This document shows, one piece after another, positions 17,730-27,250 of a stretch of DNA of 64,000 bases; positions within the stretch are counted from its first letter, which is position 1, and every line of letters begins with the position of its first letter. The notes under the pieces are model-generated. The model saw only the letters and a list, made by a program, of their open reading frames with translations. It did no database searches and had not been told where the DNA came from. The translations under genes were made by a program, and so were the position numbers. This DNA comes from Betaproteobacteria bacterium (lineage in GTDB: Bacteria; Pseudomonadota; Gammaproteobacteria; Burkholderiales; Usitatibacteraceae): contig JADJMI010000009.1 in assembly GCA_016709665.1 (NCBI GenBank), positions 124,001 through 188,000 of the forward strand, given 5' to 3'.

Positions 17730-18452
17730 ATGAGGCGACTGGCCGCGATTCTCGCGTTCATTCCGGCGGGATTCGGGGCGAGCACGTTGCGCGCGGACGT
17801 CGCGACGCGCGAATGGGAGTTCGACGGCGCGCGCCTGCGCGTCGAGCTGCACGCGCCTTCGCGATCGTCGGCCGACGCCGTCGTGCTGGCGCACGGCTTC
17901 CTTCGCGAACCGGCGAGCCTTGCTGGATACGCCCGGGCGATCGCCGCCGACGGTCGTCTCGCCCTCGTCCCCGGAATGCCCTCGCGCGTGGATTCGCGCG
18001 CCAACGGCCGCGCGCTTTCCGCGCTCGTGGCCCGCCTTCGCGAGGGCGCTTTCGGGCATCGCGTCGATCGCGTGGTTCTCGTCGGGTTCTCCGCCGGCGG
18101 TCTTTCCGCCCTGCTCGCGGCCGGCTCGCCGGGCGTCGCCGGCTACATCGGCCTGGACGCCTTCGACCGGCCCTCCGGCACGGGGCTCGAGGCGGCGCGC
18201 GCGCTCGCCGTGCCGGTTGTCCTCCTTCACGGCGCTCCCGCCTTCTGCAACGCGTACAACATCTCCGCGCCCTGGCGCGCGGCCGTTCCGCGGCTGGAGA
18301 AAGACCTTCGCGTCGAAGGCGCGGGCCACTGCGATTTCGAGTGGCCGACCGACGCGGGCTGCACCCTCGCCTGCGGCGCGGTGCATCCGGCGGCGCAGGC
18401 CGTCATCCGTGCCGAGGTGCGCGCGGCGCTCGAGCGCCTGCTGCCCCGGTGA
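17730..18452 (+). CDS. Secreted alpha/beta hydrolase, function unknown
   Basis: A 240-aa protein with a likely signal peptide (MRRLAAILAFIPAGFGASTLRA), so probably periplasmic. The alpha/beta-hydrolase elements are VVLAHGFLREPASL (oxyanion), VLVGFSAGGLSALL (GxSxG nucleophile) and GAGHCDFEWP (catalytic His region). It contains four Cys in the second half (AFCNAY, GHCDF, GCTLACG), possibly disulfide-bonded. It resembles dienelactone-hydrolase or lipase-like proteins but no substrate can be named. It is the only gene in this part of the cluster that is not an obvious pigment gene. Convergent with the small ORF after crtB. Confidence 0.75.
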   Translation: MRRLAAILAFIPAGFGASTLRADVATREWEFDGARLRVELHAPSRSSADAVVLAHGFLREPASLAGYARAIAADGRLALVPGMPSRVDSRANGRALSALVARLREGAFGHRVDRVVLVGFSAGGLSALLAAGSPGVAGYIGLDAFDRPSGTGLEAARALAVPVVLLHGAPAFCNAYNISAPWRAAVPRLEKDLRVEGAGHCDFEWPTDAGCTLACGAVHPAAQAVIRAEVRAALERLLPR

Positions 18453-18475
18453 TTCCGGCGGTCGGGCCGGGCGGT

Positions 18476-18637
18476 TCACGGCGAGGCGTCCCGGTCCTTC
18501 CTGCCCTCGAGGCGCGCGTCGCGCTCGCGGTCGCGACGCAATTCGCGCCGGACCGAGACGAGCTCGCGTACCGCGATGGCGAGTATCACGAGCTCGATCA
18601 CGAGCCATTCCCAGCGGGCGAGGGCGCTCCAGTCCAT
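18476..18637 (-). CDS. Small single-helix membrane protein downstream of crtB
   Basis: A 53-codon reading frame beginning 21 bases after the crtB stop. It encodes one membrane helix (WLVIELVILAIAVRELVSV) followed by a highly charged Arg/Asp-rich tail (RRELRRDRERDARLEGRKD). A GGGGG stretch lies about six bases before the ATG. The amphipathic layout (helix then charged tail) is not what random GC-rich frames usually give, and the frame fits the crtI-crtB operon. I recognise no family; an accessory anchor for carotenoid enzymes is only a guess. Confidence 0.5.
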   Translation of the reverse strand: MDWSALARWEWLVIELVILAIAVRELVSVRRELRRDRERDARLEGRKDRDASP

Positions 18638-18658
18638 GGCGGCCCCCGGCCTCGCGGT

Positions 18659-19708
18659 TCAGGGCCCGGCGTTCGAGCGCTGGGGCCGGGCGCCGTGCTC
18701 GAGCGTCTCGAGCCGGCCGAAGAGATCGACGAGCCAGGCCACGCGCGCCTCGACGCCGCGCGGCTCGGGGCGGATGGTGCGGTGGGCGTTGGCCGCGACC
18801 AGCGCCTCGACCAGGAAGGCGGTCTGCGGCAGGGCGGTGACCTGGGTCCACGGCGAGGCCGACGTCGCCTCGGCCACGGCCCGCGCGAGCAGCGCGAGCT
18901 TTCGCGCGGTGGGCACCACGGCCCGGCGCGTGACGCTGTCGTAGCCGTTGGATTCGACCGTCCGGCCGATCTCGGCGTAGAGGAGACGGGCGGCATGCAT
19001 GGCGGGCCGGCAATCCGCGGGCAGGCAGCCGATGCCGTCGTCGGCGCGTGCGTAGAGCTCGTCGGCGGCCTCCAGGAGTCGCCGGATCACCGCGGCGAGC
19101 CGCGCGCAGGCCGCGGGCGCCGCCAGCCAGGCGTCGGGATCGAGCCCTTCCTCGCGCATCCAGGCGAGGGGCAGGTAGAGGCGGCCGTTGCGGGCATCCT
19201 CGCCGACGTCGCGCGCGATGTTGGTGAGCTGCATGGCGACGCCCAGGTCGCACGCGCGGCCGAGCACCTGCGGCTCCCGGACGCCCATGATCGTGGCCAT
19301 CATCGCGCCGACCGACCCGGCGACGCGCGCGCCGTAGTCGTTAAGCTCCCCGAGGCTCTCGTAGCGCCGCCCCGCGAGGTCCCAGTCGAAGCCCTCGAGC
19401 AGCGCCTCGGGCACGGCGCGCGGGATGGCGAAGCGCTCCACCACGTCGGCGAAGGCGCGGTCGGGTGCGAAGTTCGCGGGCTGGCCGGCATACACCCGCG
19501 CGAGCCGGGCCCGAAGCCGCGATACCGGATTGCCGTCGGCTTCGCTCGCGAGGTCCACCGCGTCGTCGGCCACCCGGCAGAAGGCGTAGAGCGCCGAAGC
19601 CGGCTCGCGCACGGGCGCGGGCAGCAGGAGCGAGGACAGGTGGAAGGTGCGCGAGTTGTGCCGCAGCAGCTCGCGGCACGCCCTCATGTCGTCGCGGGCT
19701 CGGAGCAT
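18659..19708 (-). CDS. crtB: Phytoene synthase
   Basis: Condenses two geranylgeranyl diphosphates to 15-cis-phytoene, 349 aa, peripheral membrane enzyme. Both aspartate-rich Mg2+-diphosphate motifs are seen: FCRVADDAVD (residues ~44-53) and NIARDVGEDARNGRLYLP. The squalene/phytoene synthase signature Y-ARVAGSVGAMMATIMG lies between them. ATG 19708 is five bases from the crtI stop, which fixes the start. Product passes to CrtI, encoded immediately upstream. Confidence 0.94.
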   Translation of the reverse strand: MLRARDDMRACRELLRHNSRTFHLSSLLLPAPVREPASALYAFCRVADDAVDLASEADGNPVSRLRARLARVYAGQPANFAPDRAFADVVERFAIPRAVPEALLEGFDWDLAGRRYESLGELNDYGARVAGSVGAMMATIMGVREPQVLGRACDLGVAMQLTNIARDVGEDARNGRLYLPLAWMREEGLDPDAWLAAPAACARLAAVIRRLLEAADELYARADDGIGCLPADCRPAMHAARLLYAEIGRTVESNGYDSVTRRAVVPTARKLALLARAVAEATSASPWTQVTALPQTAFLVEALVAANAHRTIRPEPRGVEARVAWLVDLFGRLETLEHGARPQRSNAGP

Positions 19709-19713
19709 GGCCT

Positions 19714-21252
19714 TCAGGCGTAGGCTTCGGCCAGCGGGACGATGTCGTCGAGGACCCGGGCGGAGGAGATCACGCCCGGAAGCCCGGCGCCCGGATGCGT
19801 GCCCGCGCCCACGAGGTAGAGGCGCGCGATGTCCTCGCTGCGGTTGTGCGGGCGGAACCAGGCGCTCTGCGTGAGCACGGGCTCCATGCCGAAGGCGTTG
19901 CCCTTGTACGCGAGAAGGCGGTCGCGGAAATCCTGCGGCGTCATGACGCGCGAGGTGACGAGGTGATCCTCGAAGCCCGGCAGCACCGTCTCGCCCAGGT
20001 GCTTCGCGATCGTCCGGCGGTAGTCCTCGGCCTTCGCCGCCCAGTCGATGCCGGCGTCCAGGTGGGGCACCGGGGAGAGCACGTAGAAGGCGTCGCAGCC
20101 GGCCGGCGCCACGGACGGATCCGACGCGCTCGGCCGGTGCAGGTACAGCGAGAAGTCCTTCGCGAGGACCTTGCGCTCGAAGATGTCCTCGATGTGCTCG
20201 CGGTAGCGCGGGCCCAGCATGATCGTGTGGTGCGGGACGTCGGGATACTGCCGGTTCGTGCCGAAGTACCACACGAAGAGGCTCATCGAATAGCGGGCGC
20301 GTTCGACGCGGGCGTCGCTCCAGCGGCTGCGCGCCTCGGGCGGCAGGAGGTGCTTGTAGGTCCAGGCGGTGTCGGCGTTCGAGACCACGACGTCGGCTGC
20401 CAGGTGCTCGCCGGAGGCGAGGCGCACGCCCGTGGCCGTGCGGCCGCTCAGCGTGATCTGCGCGACTTCCTCGCCGCAGCGGACGGTGCCGCCCTGGCCT
20501 TCGACGAGCCCCACGAGGCCCTTCACCAGTTGTCCCGTGCCGCCCATCACGTAGTGCACGCCGTACTTGCGCTCGAGGAACGCGATGAGCGCGTAGATGG
20601 ACGTGACGGCGAAAGGGTTGCCGCCGACGAAGAGCGGATGGAAGCTGAGCGCGAAGCGCAGGCGCTCGTCCTTCACGTGCTTCGCCACGAGCCCGTGCAC
20701 CGTGCGGTAGCTGCCCAGCCGGATCATGTCGGGCGCGACCCGGGCCATGTCGAGCCACGAATCGAAGGCGACGTGCCCGAGCTGCTCGAACCCCACGCGG
20801 TAGGTGTCCTCGCTCGCGCGCATGAACCGCTCGTACCCCTCGACGTCGCCCGGCGAGAGGGCCGCCACCTTCTCGCGCATGCGCCGCGGGTCCGCGCAGC
20901 ACTCGAACGTGGAGCCGTCCGGGTAGCGGATCGTGTAGAACGGCGTCATGGGCTTGAGCGTGATGTCGTCCGCGAACCGCCGGCCGGCCAGCTGCCAGAG
21001 TTCCTCGAAGAGGAAGGGCGCCGTGACGATCGTGGGCCCCGCGTCGAACGTGAAGCCGTCCTGCCGATAGACGTAGGCCCGGCCCCCGGGGGCGTCCAGC
21101 CTTTCCAGGACGGTGACCCGGTAGCCCCGGGCACCCAGGCGGACGGCGGCGGCCAGGCCGCCGAAACCGCTGCCGATGACGACGGCGTGGGGCCGCCGGG
21201 CGGCGAGGCGGGCCGGCGCGGGGCGGATGCTATCGAGTGTCACGGAAGCCAT
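19714..21252 (-). CDS. crtI: Phytoene desaturase
   Basis: FAD-dependent desaturase converting phytoene to neurosporene and/or lycopene, 512 aa. The N-terminal FAD fold is HAVVIGSGFGGLAAAVRL followed by LERLDAPGGRAYVY. The C-terminal signature is PGAGLPGVISSARVL. ATG 21252 (MASVTLDS) is chosen over an upstream TTG/GTG-type extension because the upstream codons would overlap the TGT-N12-ACA box at 21263-21280, and the resulting length fits CrtI proteins. It heads the crtI-crtB operon, divergent from bphP, and is likely repressed aerobically by PpsR. Confidence 0.94.
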   Translation of the reverse strand: MASVTLDSIRPAPARLAARRPHAVVIGSGFGGLAAAVRLGARGYRVTVLERLDAPGGRAYVYRQDGFTFDAGPTIVTAPFLFEELWQLAGRRFADDITLKPMTPFYTIRYPDGSTFECCADPRRMREKVAALSPGDVEGYERFMRASEDTYRVGFEQLGHVAFDSWLDMARVAPDMIRLGSYRTVHGLVAKHVKDERLRFALSFHPLFVGGNPFAVTSIYALIAFLERKYGVHYVMGGTGQLVKGLVGLVEGQGGTVRCGEEVAQITLSGRTATGVRLASGEHLAADVVVSNADTAWTYKHLLPPEARSRWSDARVERARYSMSLFVWYFGTNRQYPDVPHHTIMLGPRYREHIEDIFERKVLAKDFSLYLHRPSASDPSVAPAGCDAFYVLSPVPHLDAGIDWAAKAEDYRRTIAKHLGETVLPGFEDHLVTSRVMTPQDFRDRLLAYKGNAFGMEPVLTQSAWFRPHNRSEDIARLYLVGAGTHPGAGLPGVISSARVLDDIVPLAEAYA

Positions 21253-21262
21253 CGGAATCGAG

Positions 21263-21280
21263 TGTAACAGCGAATTGACA
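21263..21280. promoter_or_regulatory. PpsR/CrtJ box at crtI
   Basis: TGTAACAGCGAATTGACA fits TGT-N12-ACA exactly, 11 bases before the crtI ATG and so over its promoter or 5' end. A TTGACC hexamer on the minus strand lies just upstream. PpsR/CrtJ normally binds pairs of such sites; a second clear box is not seen here, only a weak AAA-N12-ACA at about 21342-21359. Confidence 0.75.
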
Positions 21281-21422
21281 CTCCGGGTCAACCGCCGCTC
21301 GCAAGGGGGCCCGGGAATTCACGCGGCCTAGGCACTTGGGGAAACATCGGCGGTTGACAAGGGTCACCGGCGCGGCCAACTATCGGCCTACGCTGTCCAG
21401 ACCACGACGAGAAACAGCCGAC

Positions 21423-23631
21423 ATGAGGAAGAGGGGGGAGGGACCCGCCTTCGGTGAGGCGGATCTGTCCAATTGCGACCGCGAGCTCATCCATCTGGCC
21501 GGATCGATCCAGCCATATGGGGTCGTGCTCGTCCTGGAAGCGGCCTCGCCCGTCGTCCTGCAGGTGAGCGACAACGCGCTGGAGATGCTCGGCATCGCGC
21601 CCGAGGCGCTGCTCGAGCAACTCGTCGACCGCCTGGGCGGCGACCTCGGCTCCCTGGTGCGACGTCGCCTCCAGGAGGGCATCGGTGCGGTCCCCTCGCC
21701 GTTCCTCGCCACGACCGACTTCGGCGGCATGCGGCGGGGCTTCGAGGCCCTCATCCACCGCAATGCCGCGGATGCCGTCATCGTCGAGCTCGTGCCGTCG
21801 GACGTGCACGACGTCTCGGCATTCGCCAAGGGGCTCCCGAAGCGCCTCGCGAGCGCCGTCGCGCGCCTGGGCGAGGCGACGACGCTCGAGGCCCTGGCGG
21901 ACACCGCGGCGCGCATCTACCGCGAACTCGCCGGCTACGACCGCGCGATGTTCTATCGCTTCGACCCGGATGGCCACGGCGAGGTGATCGGGGAAGCGAA
22001 GGCCGAGCACCTCGAACCCTACCTCGGCCTGCACTATCCCGAATCCGACATCCCGCAGCGCGCGCGCGAACTCTACCTGCGCAACCGCGTGCGCGTGCTG
22101 GCCGACGTCCACTACGAACCCGTGCCCCTCCTGCCCCGGCTCTTCCCCCCCACGGGCGAGGACCTCGACATGTCGATGTGCTGGCTGCGCAGCATGTCGC
22201 CGCTGCACCTGCAGTACCTCAAGAACATGGGCGTCACGGCGACGCTGGTGGCCTCGATCGTGCGCGAGGGCAAGCTCTGGGGCCTCATGGCCTGCCACCA
22301 CTACAGCCCGAAGCAGGTGCCCCACGCGGTGCGCGTGGCCTGCGACCTGGTGGCGGAGATCGTCGCGACGCGCGTCGCGGTGCTCGAGAACTTCAGCCGG
22401 GTGCGCACGGCCGCGACCGTGCGGCGCATCGAGGGACGCCTCATCGAGGTGACATCGCGGGGCGGGCGCTGGCAGGAAGCCCTGATGGAGGATGCGCGCG
22501 AACTCATGCGCCTGGTCGGGGGCGACCGGCGTGGTCCTCGCGAACGAGGACGAGCTCATCACCGCGGGCGACCTGCCCTCGACGGCGGAACTGCGTGCCA
22601 TCGTCGACTGGATCGCGACCCAGCCGGCGCCCGGCGGCGTCTTCGCGAGCGCCTCGGTGGCCCTCGACGTGCGCGAATTCGCCCCCCTCGCGCCTGCCGC
22701 CGCCGGCGTGCTCGCGGTGGAACTCTCGCGCCCCGGCGGCGAATACATCCTCTGGATGCGCGGGGAGCAGGTGCAGGAAGTCCGCTGGGCGGGCAATCCC
22801 CACAAGCCCGCGCTGCCCGGCAACGACCCGCGCGAGCTTTCGCCGCGCCGCTCGTTCGCCGTGTGGACGGAAAGGGTCCGGCTCACCTCGCGCGTCTGGT
22901 CGCCGGCCGACATCATCGCGGCGCAGGCGGTGGGCGTGTCCCTGCGCGACGTCGCGCTGCAGGTGCGCTCCATGAGCTACCTCATCGCCGAGGATCGCCT
23001 GGCCCACCTGCGCCGCGTGCTGCAGGGATCGACCGACGGCGTGCTCGTCGCGGACGGCACGGGACGCGTGCGCTTCGCGAACGAGGCGTTCTCGCGGTTC
23101 TTCCGCCGGCCCCACGTGCACGTGGCGGACCTCGACGACCTGCCGCTCCTCTTCACCGACCCGCAGGCCGCCCGCGGCATGGTCCGCGCGCTGGTGGAGC
23201 GGCGCCAGAGCTGGCGCGGCGAACTTCCGCTCGATGCGGGCGGGGGCGTCACCATCCCCGTCGCCGTGCGCGCGGACGTGATCCCGCGCCTCGACGGATT
23301 CGGCGCGCTCGGGCACATCGTGCTCATCACGAGCCTGAGCGAGCGCCAGGAGGCCGATGCCATGCGCCAGCGCGTGCACCGCGCCATCCTGGAGGCGCAG
23401 CGCCCGCTCGCGCGTCTCGACCACGTGCCGCTCACGCGGGACGCCGATTCGCAGGATCTCGTGAAGGTCGTCGCGGCGAGCGCGAGCCTCGCCGTGATGG
23501 AAGTCGCGGAGGAGGCGGGCACCTCGAACGTGGTGCCGGCGCTCGATGGCCTCGAAGCCGCCAGCCGCCGCGCCACGGACCTCGCCGTGCAGATGATCGT
23601 CTACGCCGCCCACGGCGACAAGGAAACCTGA
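21423..23631 (+). CDS. bphP: Bacteriophytochrome, BphP1-type (PAS-GAF-PHY-PAS-helical output), one-base frameshift
   Basis: Red/far-red photoreceptor binding biliverdin. The biliverdin Cys is residue 18 (SNCDRE), before the PAS block GSIQPYG. The GAF domain has YPESDIPQRAR, and the PHY domain has the tongue motif SPRRSFAVWTERV. Then comes a second PAS (GSTDGVLVADGTGRVRFANEAF) and a helical C-terminus with no kinase ATPase domain. That layout and ~735 aa match Rhodopseudomonas/Bradyrhizobium BphP1, which antagonises PpsR. The frame shifts at a G5 run (22518-22522): the upstream frame reads LMRLVGG, the downstream frame GATGVVLANED. Four Gs would restore LMRLVGATGVVLANED. Either an assembly error or a disabling mutation. 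Confidence 0.88.
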
Positions 23632-23643
23632 GGCCGCCTCAGG
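23627..23643. terminator. Convergent hairpin between bphP and hmuO
   Basis: CCTGAGG-CCG-CCTCAGG is a perfect seven-base stem with a three-base loop that contains both converging stop codons. It has no T-run on either side. Probably a shared transcription end. Confidence 0.45.
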
Positions 23644-24290
23644 CGTCCGCTTCCGCGCCCCGCAATTCGTCGAAGAGCGCCCGGTGCCGGTCGAAGGCAT
23701 CGACCGCCTCGTCGGCGATCTGCGCGGCGCGTTCCGGGCCGACCGCCTCGCCGTAGGCGTCGAGTCCCGAACGCAGCAAGTCCTTGAGCGCTTCGGGATC
23801 GCCCGCGCCGTCGAAATCGTAGAAGGCCGCGCCCGGGCCGTCCCCGAGGTCATAGGCCCGCCGGACGACGCCGCGGATCACCTGGCCGCCGCTCAGGTCG
23901 CCGAGATAGCGGACGTAGGCGTGGGCGGCGAGCCGATGCGGGCTTTCCTTCGCCACCGTCGCGATGCGCGCGTTGTAGGCGGTGATGGTCGCGGACACCG
24001 GTAGGGCCGGCCAGCGCGAGCCCACCAGGTGGTCGAGGTCGGCGGCGAGGTTCCCGGCGCGGAAGATCGACGGGAGGATCCAGTGGGCGGTCGGCAGGTC
24101 GCGCGAGAGCCAGGAAAGCTCGCGCTCGAGCGCGTGGTAGAGCGCCTGCAGGTTGCGCAGGTAAAGGCCGTACGCTTCGCGGGGCAGGCGGCCGGCGAGC
24201 AGCTCGCCCATGTAGGCGTTGCGCTCGGCGAGCCGGTGCATCGGACTGCGTCGATTCGCGCAGGCGCCCGGACAGCGTGGTGTCGTTCAT
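23639..24290 (-). CDS. hmuO: Biliverdin-forming heme oxygenase, one-base frameshift near N-terminus
   Basis: Cleaves haem to biliverdin, the chromophore of the adjacent phytochrome; about 216 aa if restored. The signature YVRYLGDLSGGQVI is present, and MHRLAERNAYM holds the proximal His (residue 18). ATG 24290 overlaps the bchD stop (ATGA), and the first 16 codons read NDTTLSGRLRESTQS, aligning with the conserved LKEATKE-VH of heme oxygenases. The His part is in the next frame, so one extra base lies at about 24240-24244. Starting at Met 24241 would avoid the shift but lose the first helix. It is the last gene of crtDC-bchID-hmuO. Confidence 0.85.
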
Positions 24291-26090
24291 GGCCGGCGGC
24301 CGCCGGCCGGCGGCGAGATCGCGCGCACGGCGCCGGAAATCGACTCGGCGCGCGCGTAGGGCAGCGCGAGATACCGGCCCCCGCAGGCGTCGGCGAGGTC
24401 CTTCGCGAGCGGCTGGGCGCGCGCCGCGGTGTCGATCACCACGACCCGGCTGCCGCCCGCGCGCAGGGCCCTCGCGGCGCCGATCGCATCCTCCCGCGCC
24501 CGCGCGCGGCCCGGCGTGCCGTCGCGCGCGATGTTGGCCTGGCCGTCGGTGAGGATCACCACGAACGGCGTGCCGCCGCGACGCTGCGTCGCGTCCGCGA
24601 GCGATCGCACGGCGTGCAGGGCCGACGCGAGGGGCGTGCCGCCGGCCCCGGGCAGGCCCGCCAGGCTGCGCTTGGCGCGCGCGAGGGAACGCGTGGGCGG
24701 CAGCAGCAGTTCGGCCTGCTGCCCGCGGAAAGCGACCACGGCCACGCGGTCGCGGCGCACGTAGCAGTCGGCGAGCAGCAGTTCGACGGCGCCCTTCGCT
24801 TCGGCCAGGCGATGCAGCGCGGCCGAACCCGAGGCGTCGATCGCGAAGATCGTCGTGGTCTCGCTGCGCTGGCGATAGCGCGCGACGTGGAAGTCGTCCT
24901 TGCGGATGCGGATGCGGGGCCCGTCGTCCGCCGGCGCGCCGGCGAATTCGCCGCGGCGAAGCCGTTGCCACGGGGCGGCGGCGCGAAGGGTGTCGATGAG
25001 GCTCAGGCGGGCCCGGCCGCCGGGTTGCCCCGCGCGCACGCCTGCGGGCCGGCCGCGCAGGAGGCTGTGGCGCAGCGCGCCCGAGCGTCCCGTGGACGGT
25101 GCGCGGTTTCGCGACGCCTCGCCCGCCTGCAGGAGCGCGAGCAGGCCCGGCGGGATTCCCGATTGCGCCGCCTCCAGCACGACTTCGCCCAGCTCGCGGT
25201 CCGCATCGGCGTTCTCGTCGCCCTCGGGCTCGTCCTCGCGTGTCTCGGGGGGCGGTTCCGGCGGATCGGGCTCGCTGTCGGGCGGCTCCGGCGTTCATCG
25301 GCACGCAGGTCGCGCGCGGACCGAGCACCAGGTTGCAGGCGAGCGCCGCGTCGTCGGCCGAAACCGCGTCGCGCCCGTCGAGCGCCGCGGCGGCGCGCGC
25401 CACGCGCAGGGCGAGCAGCGGCGCGCGCAAGGAGGCGATTCCCAGGGCGATGGCGGCCTCGCTCACGACCGCGAGGATGTCCTCGCCGGCCCTCACGGCC
25501 GGCAGGCATTCGCGCGCCGAGGCGATCTCGTCGGGCGTGTGCCAGCGCCAGGCGGCATCGTTGTGGCGCACCGGGGCGAGATCCACCTCGAAGGCGAAAT
25601 GGTCGCGCAGCACGCGAGGCAGGCCCTCGTCCTCGCCCACCGATTCGTCGAGGGCGACGACGCCGAATCGTGCCGGCGAGCGGGCGGCGAGGCCGTCGCG
25701 CTCGAGCACGACCTCGCCCTGGTCGAGCGCGCCAGCAAGGCGGGCGGCCGTGGCGGGCGGGACGCGCTCGGCCATCGAGACGATCACCACGCCGCCGTCG
25801 GCCTCGGCGAGCAGGCCCCTGTCCGCGACGAGGCGTCCGGCACCCAGCGTCGCCGCGAGATCGAGGCCGCCGAGGAGCCGGCCGTCGGAGACGTGCAGCG
25901 GCACGCGGCGCACCGGCGCGCCGGGCGGGAGCAGGTCGCGCAGCAGGGCGAGCCACCGATCGCGGGCCGGGCCGGCAGCGGAGCGGACCGCCACGCCGCC
26001 GCTGCCGGCCGCGTCGACCGCGAACAGCGACGCGACGAGCGCGGCGCGGCCCCAGGGCGTGTCGCCGGCGGGAGGCGACTCGCGCGTCAT
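24287..26090 (-). CDS. bchD: Magnesium chelatase subunit D, one-base frameshift in linker
   Basis: AAA+-like scaffold of Mg chelatase, about 600 aa restored; it assembles with BchI and BchH. The N-terminal AAA+-like half runs to NLVLGPRATCVP. A Pro/acidic linker follows (EPPDSEPDPPEPPPETRED) and then the C-terminal integrin-I domain with MIDAS motif FAIDASGSAA and the TDGQANIA loop. The two halves are in different frames: the shift is at about 25286-25300, inside the low-constraint linker, and needs removal of one base. The start overlaps the bchI stop and its stop overlaps hmuO (ATGA). Confidence 0.87.
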
Positions 26091-27250
26091 GGGCCGAACT
26101 GCTCCTGCAGGGCGCGCTCGATCCGGGAGGTGGAGCCCACCTCGTCGAGCGGGTCGCGGCGAAGCCGGTGGCGCAGCGACGCGGGTGCGACGCGCCGAAG
26201 GTGCTCCGTGCTCACGTCCGCGTCGCCGTCGAGCGCGGCGAGGGCGCGGGCCGCGCGGATGAGCGTGAGCTCGGCACGAAGGCCGTCCGTTCCGAGCCGC
26301 ATGCAGAGCCTCGCGGCCTGCTCGAGCGTCGCATCCGGCACGTTCGTGTTCGCGAGCCGCTCGCGCGCGGCGACGATGCGCTTCCTGATGCGGTCCTCCT
26401 CCCGTTTCCAGGCTAGGGCGAAGGCGGCGGGATCGCGCTCGAACTGGTCGCGGCGGCGCACGACCGCGATGCGATCGGCGAGGTCCTTGGGCGTCGAGAC
26501 CTCGACCGACAGGCCGAAGCGGTCGAGCAATTGCGGGCGAAGCTCGCCTTCCTCCGGATTGCCGCTGCCCACCAGCACGAAGCGCGCGGGATGGCGCACG
26601 CTCAGGCCCTCGCGCTCGACGAGGTTCTCGCCGGAGGCGGCCACGTCGATGAGCAGGTCCACCAGGTGGTCCTCGAGCAGGTTCACCTCGTCGATGTAGA
26701 GGAAACCGCGGTTGGCGCGCGCGAGCATTCCCGGCTCGAAGGCCTTCTCGCCGCGCGTGAGGGCCTTCTCGAGGTCGAGCGCGCCGACCACCCGGTCCTC
26801 CGTGGCGCCCAGCGGGAGGTCGACGACGCTCACCGGAACGAGCTTCGCCTTCGGGGACTTGCCTGTCGCCTGTGCGCCGCACCTCGGGCACAGGCCCTGC
26901 GGCGAGGCCGGGTCGCAATTGTAGGGGCAGCCTTCGACCACCGGGATTCGCGGCAGCAGCGCCGCGAGCGAGCGCACGGCCGTCGACTTGCCGGTGCCGC
27001 GGTCGCCGAACACGAGCACGCCGCCGACGGTCGGATCGACGGCCGCGATGAGGATGGCGAGCTTCATCTCCGCCTGGCCGACGATGGCGGAGAAGGGGAA
27101 GGCGACGCGTGCGCTCAAGGGCGCTGCCGGGGCCGGCCGGGCGGTCGTGTGCGGCGCGCGTTCGCGCGCGGCGGGCGGGGAACGGCGGGCATCGTCTTCC
27201 TTCACGGCGTGGGGACCTTCCTGTCGGAAACGGCTCGATTCTAGCGGCAT
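26087..27250 (-). CDS. bchI: Magnesium chelatase ATPase subunit I
   Basis: AAA+ ATPase driving Mg2+ insertion into protoporphyrin IX with BchD and BchH. Walker A is FGDRGTGKST, Walker B GFLYIDEVNLL, and sensor/finger regions include LVGSGNPEEGELRPQLLDRFG. A Cys-containing insert (CPYNCDP, LCPRCG) occurs after Walker A. The ATG at 27250 gives 387 aa, longer at the N-terminus than most BchI (~340-350). GTG 27205 with AGGAAGG upstream is an alternative giving 372 aa. Overlaps crtC by ten bases upstream and bchD downstream. Confidence 0.92.
   Translation of the reverse strand: MPLESSRFRQEGPHAVKEDDARRSPPAARERAPHTTARPAPAAPLSARVAFPFSAIVGQAEMKLAILIAAVDPTVGGVLVFGDRGTGKSTAVRSLAALLPRIPVVEGCPYNCDPASPQGLCPRCGAQATGKSPKAKLVPVSVVDLPLGATEDRVVGALDLEKALTRGEKAFEPGMLARANRGFLYIDEVNLLEDHLVDLLIDVAASGENLVEREGLSVRHPARFVLVGSGNPEEGELRPQLLDRFGLSVEVSTPKDLADRIAVVRRRDQFERDPAAFALAWKREEDRIRKRIVAARERLANTNVPDATLEQAARLCMRLGTDGLRAELTLIRAARALAALDGDADVSTEHLRRVAPASLRHRLRRDPLDEVGSTSRIERALQEQFGP

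Noticed and set aside
22492..23631. Separate PHY-PAS gene after a short phytochrome
   Set aside because: Sequence joins seamlessly with one base removed, and no ribosome site precedes 22492.
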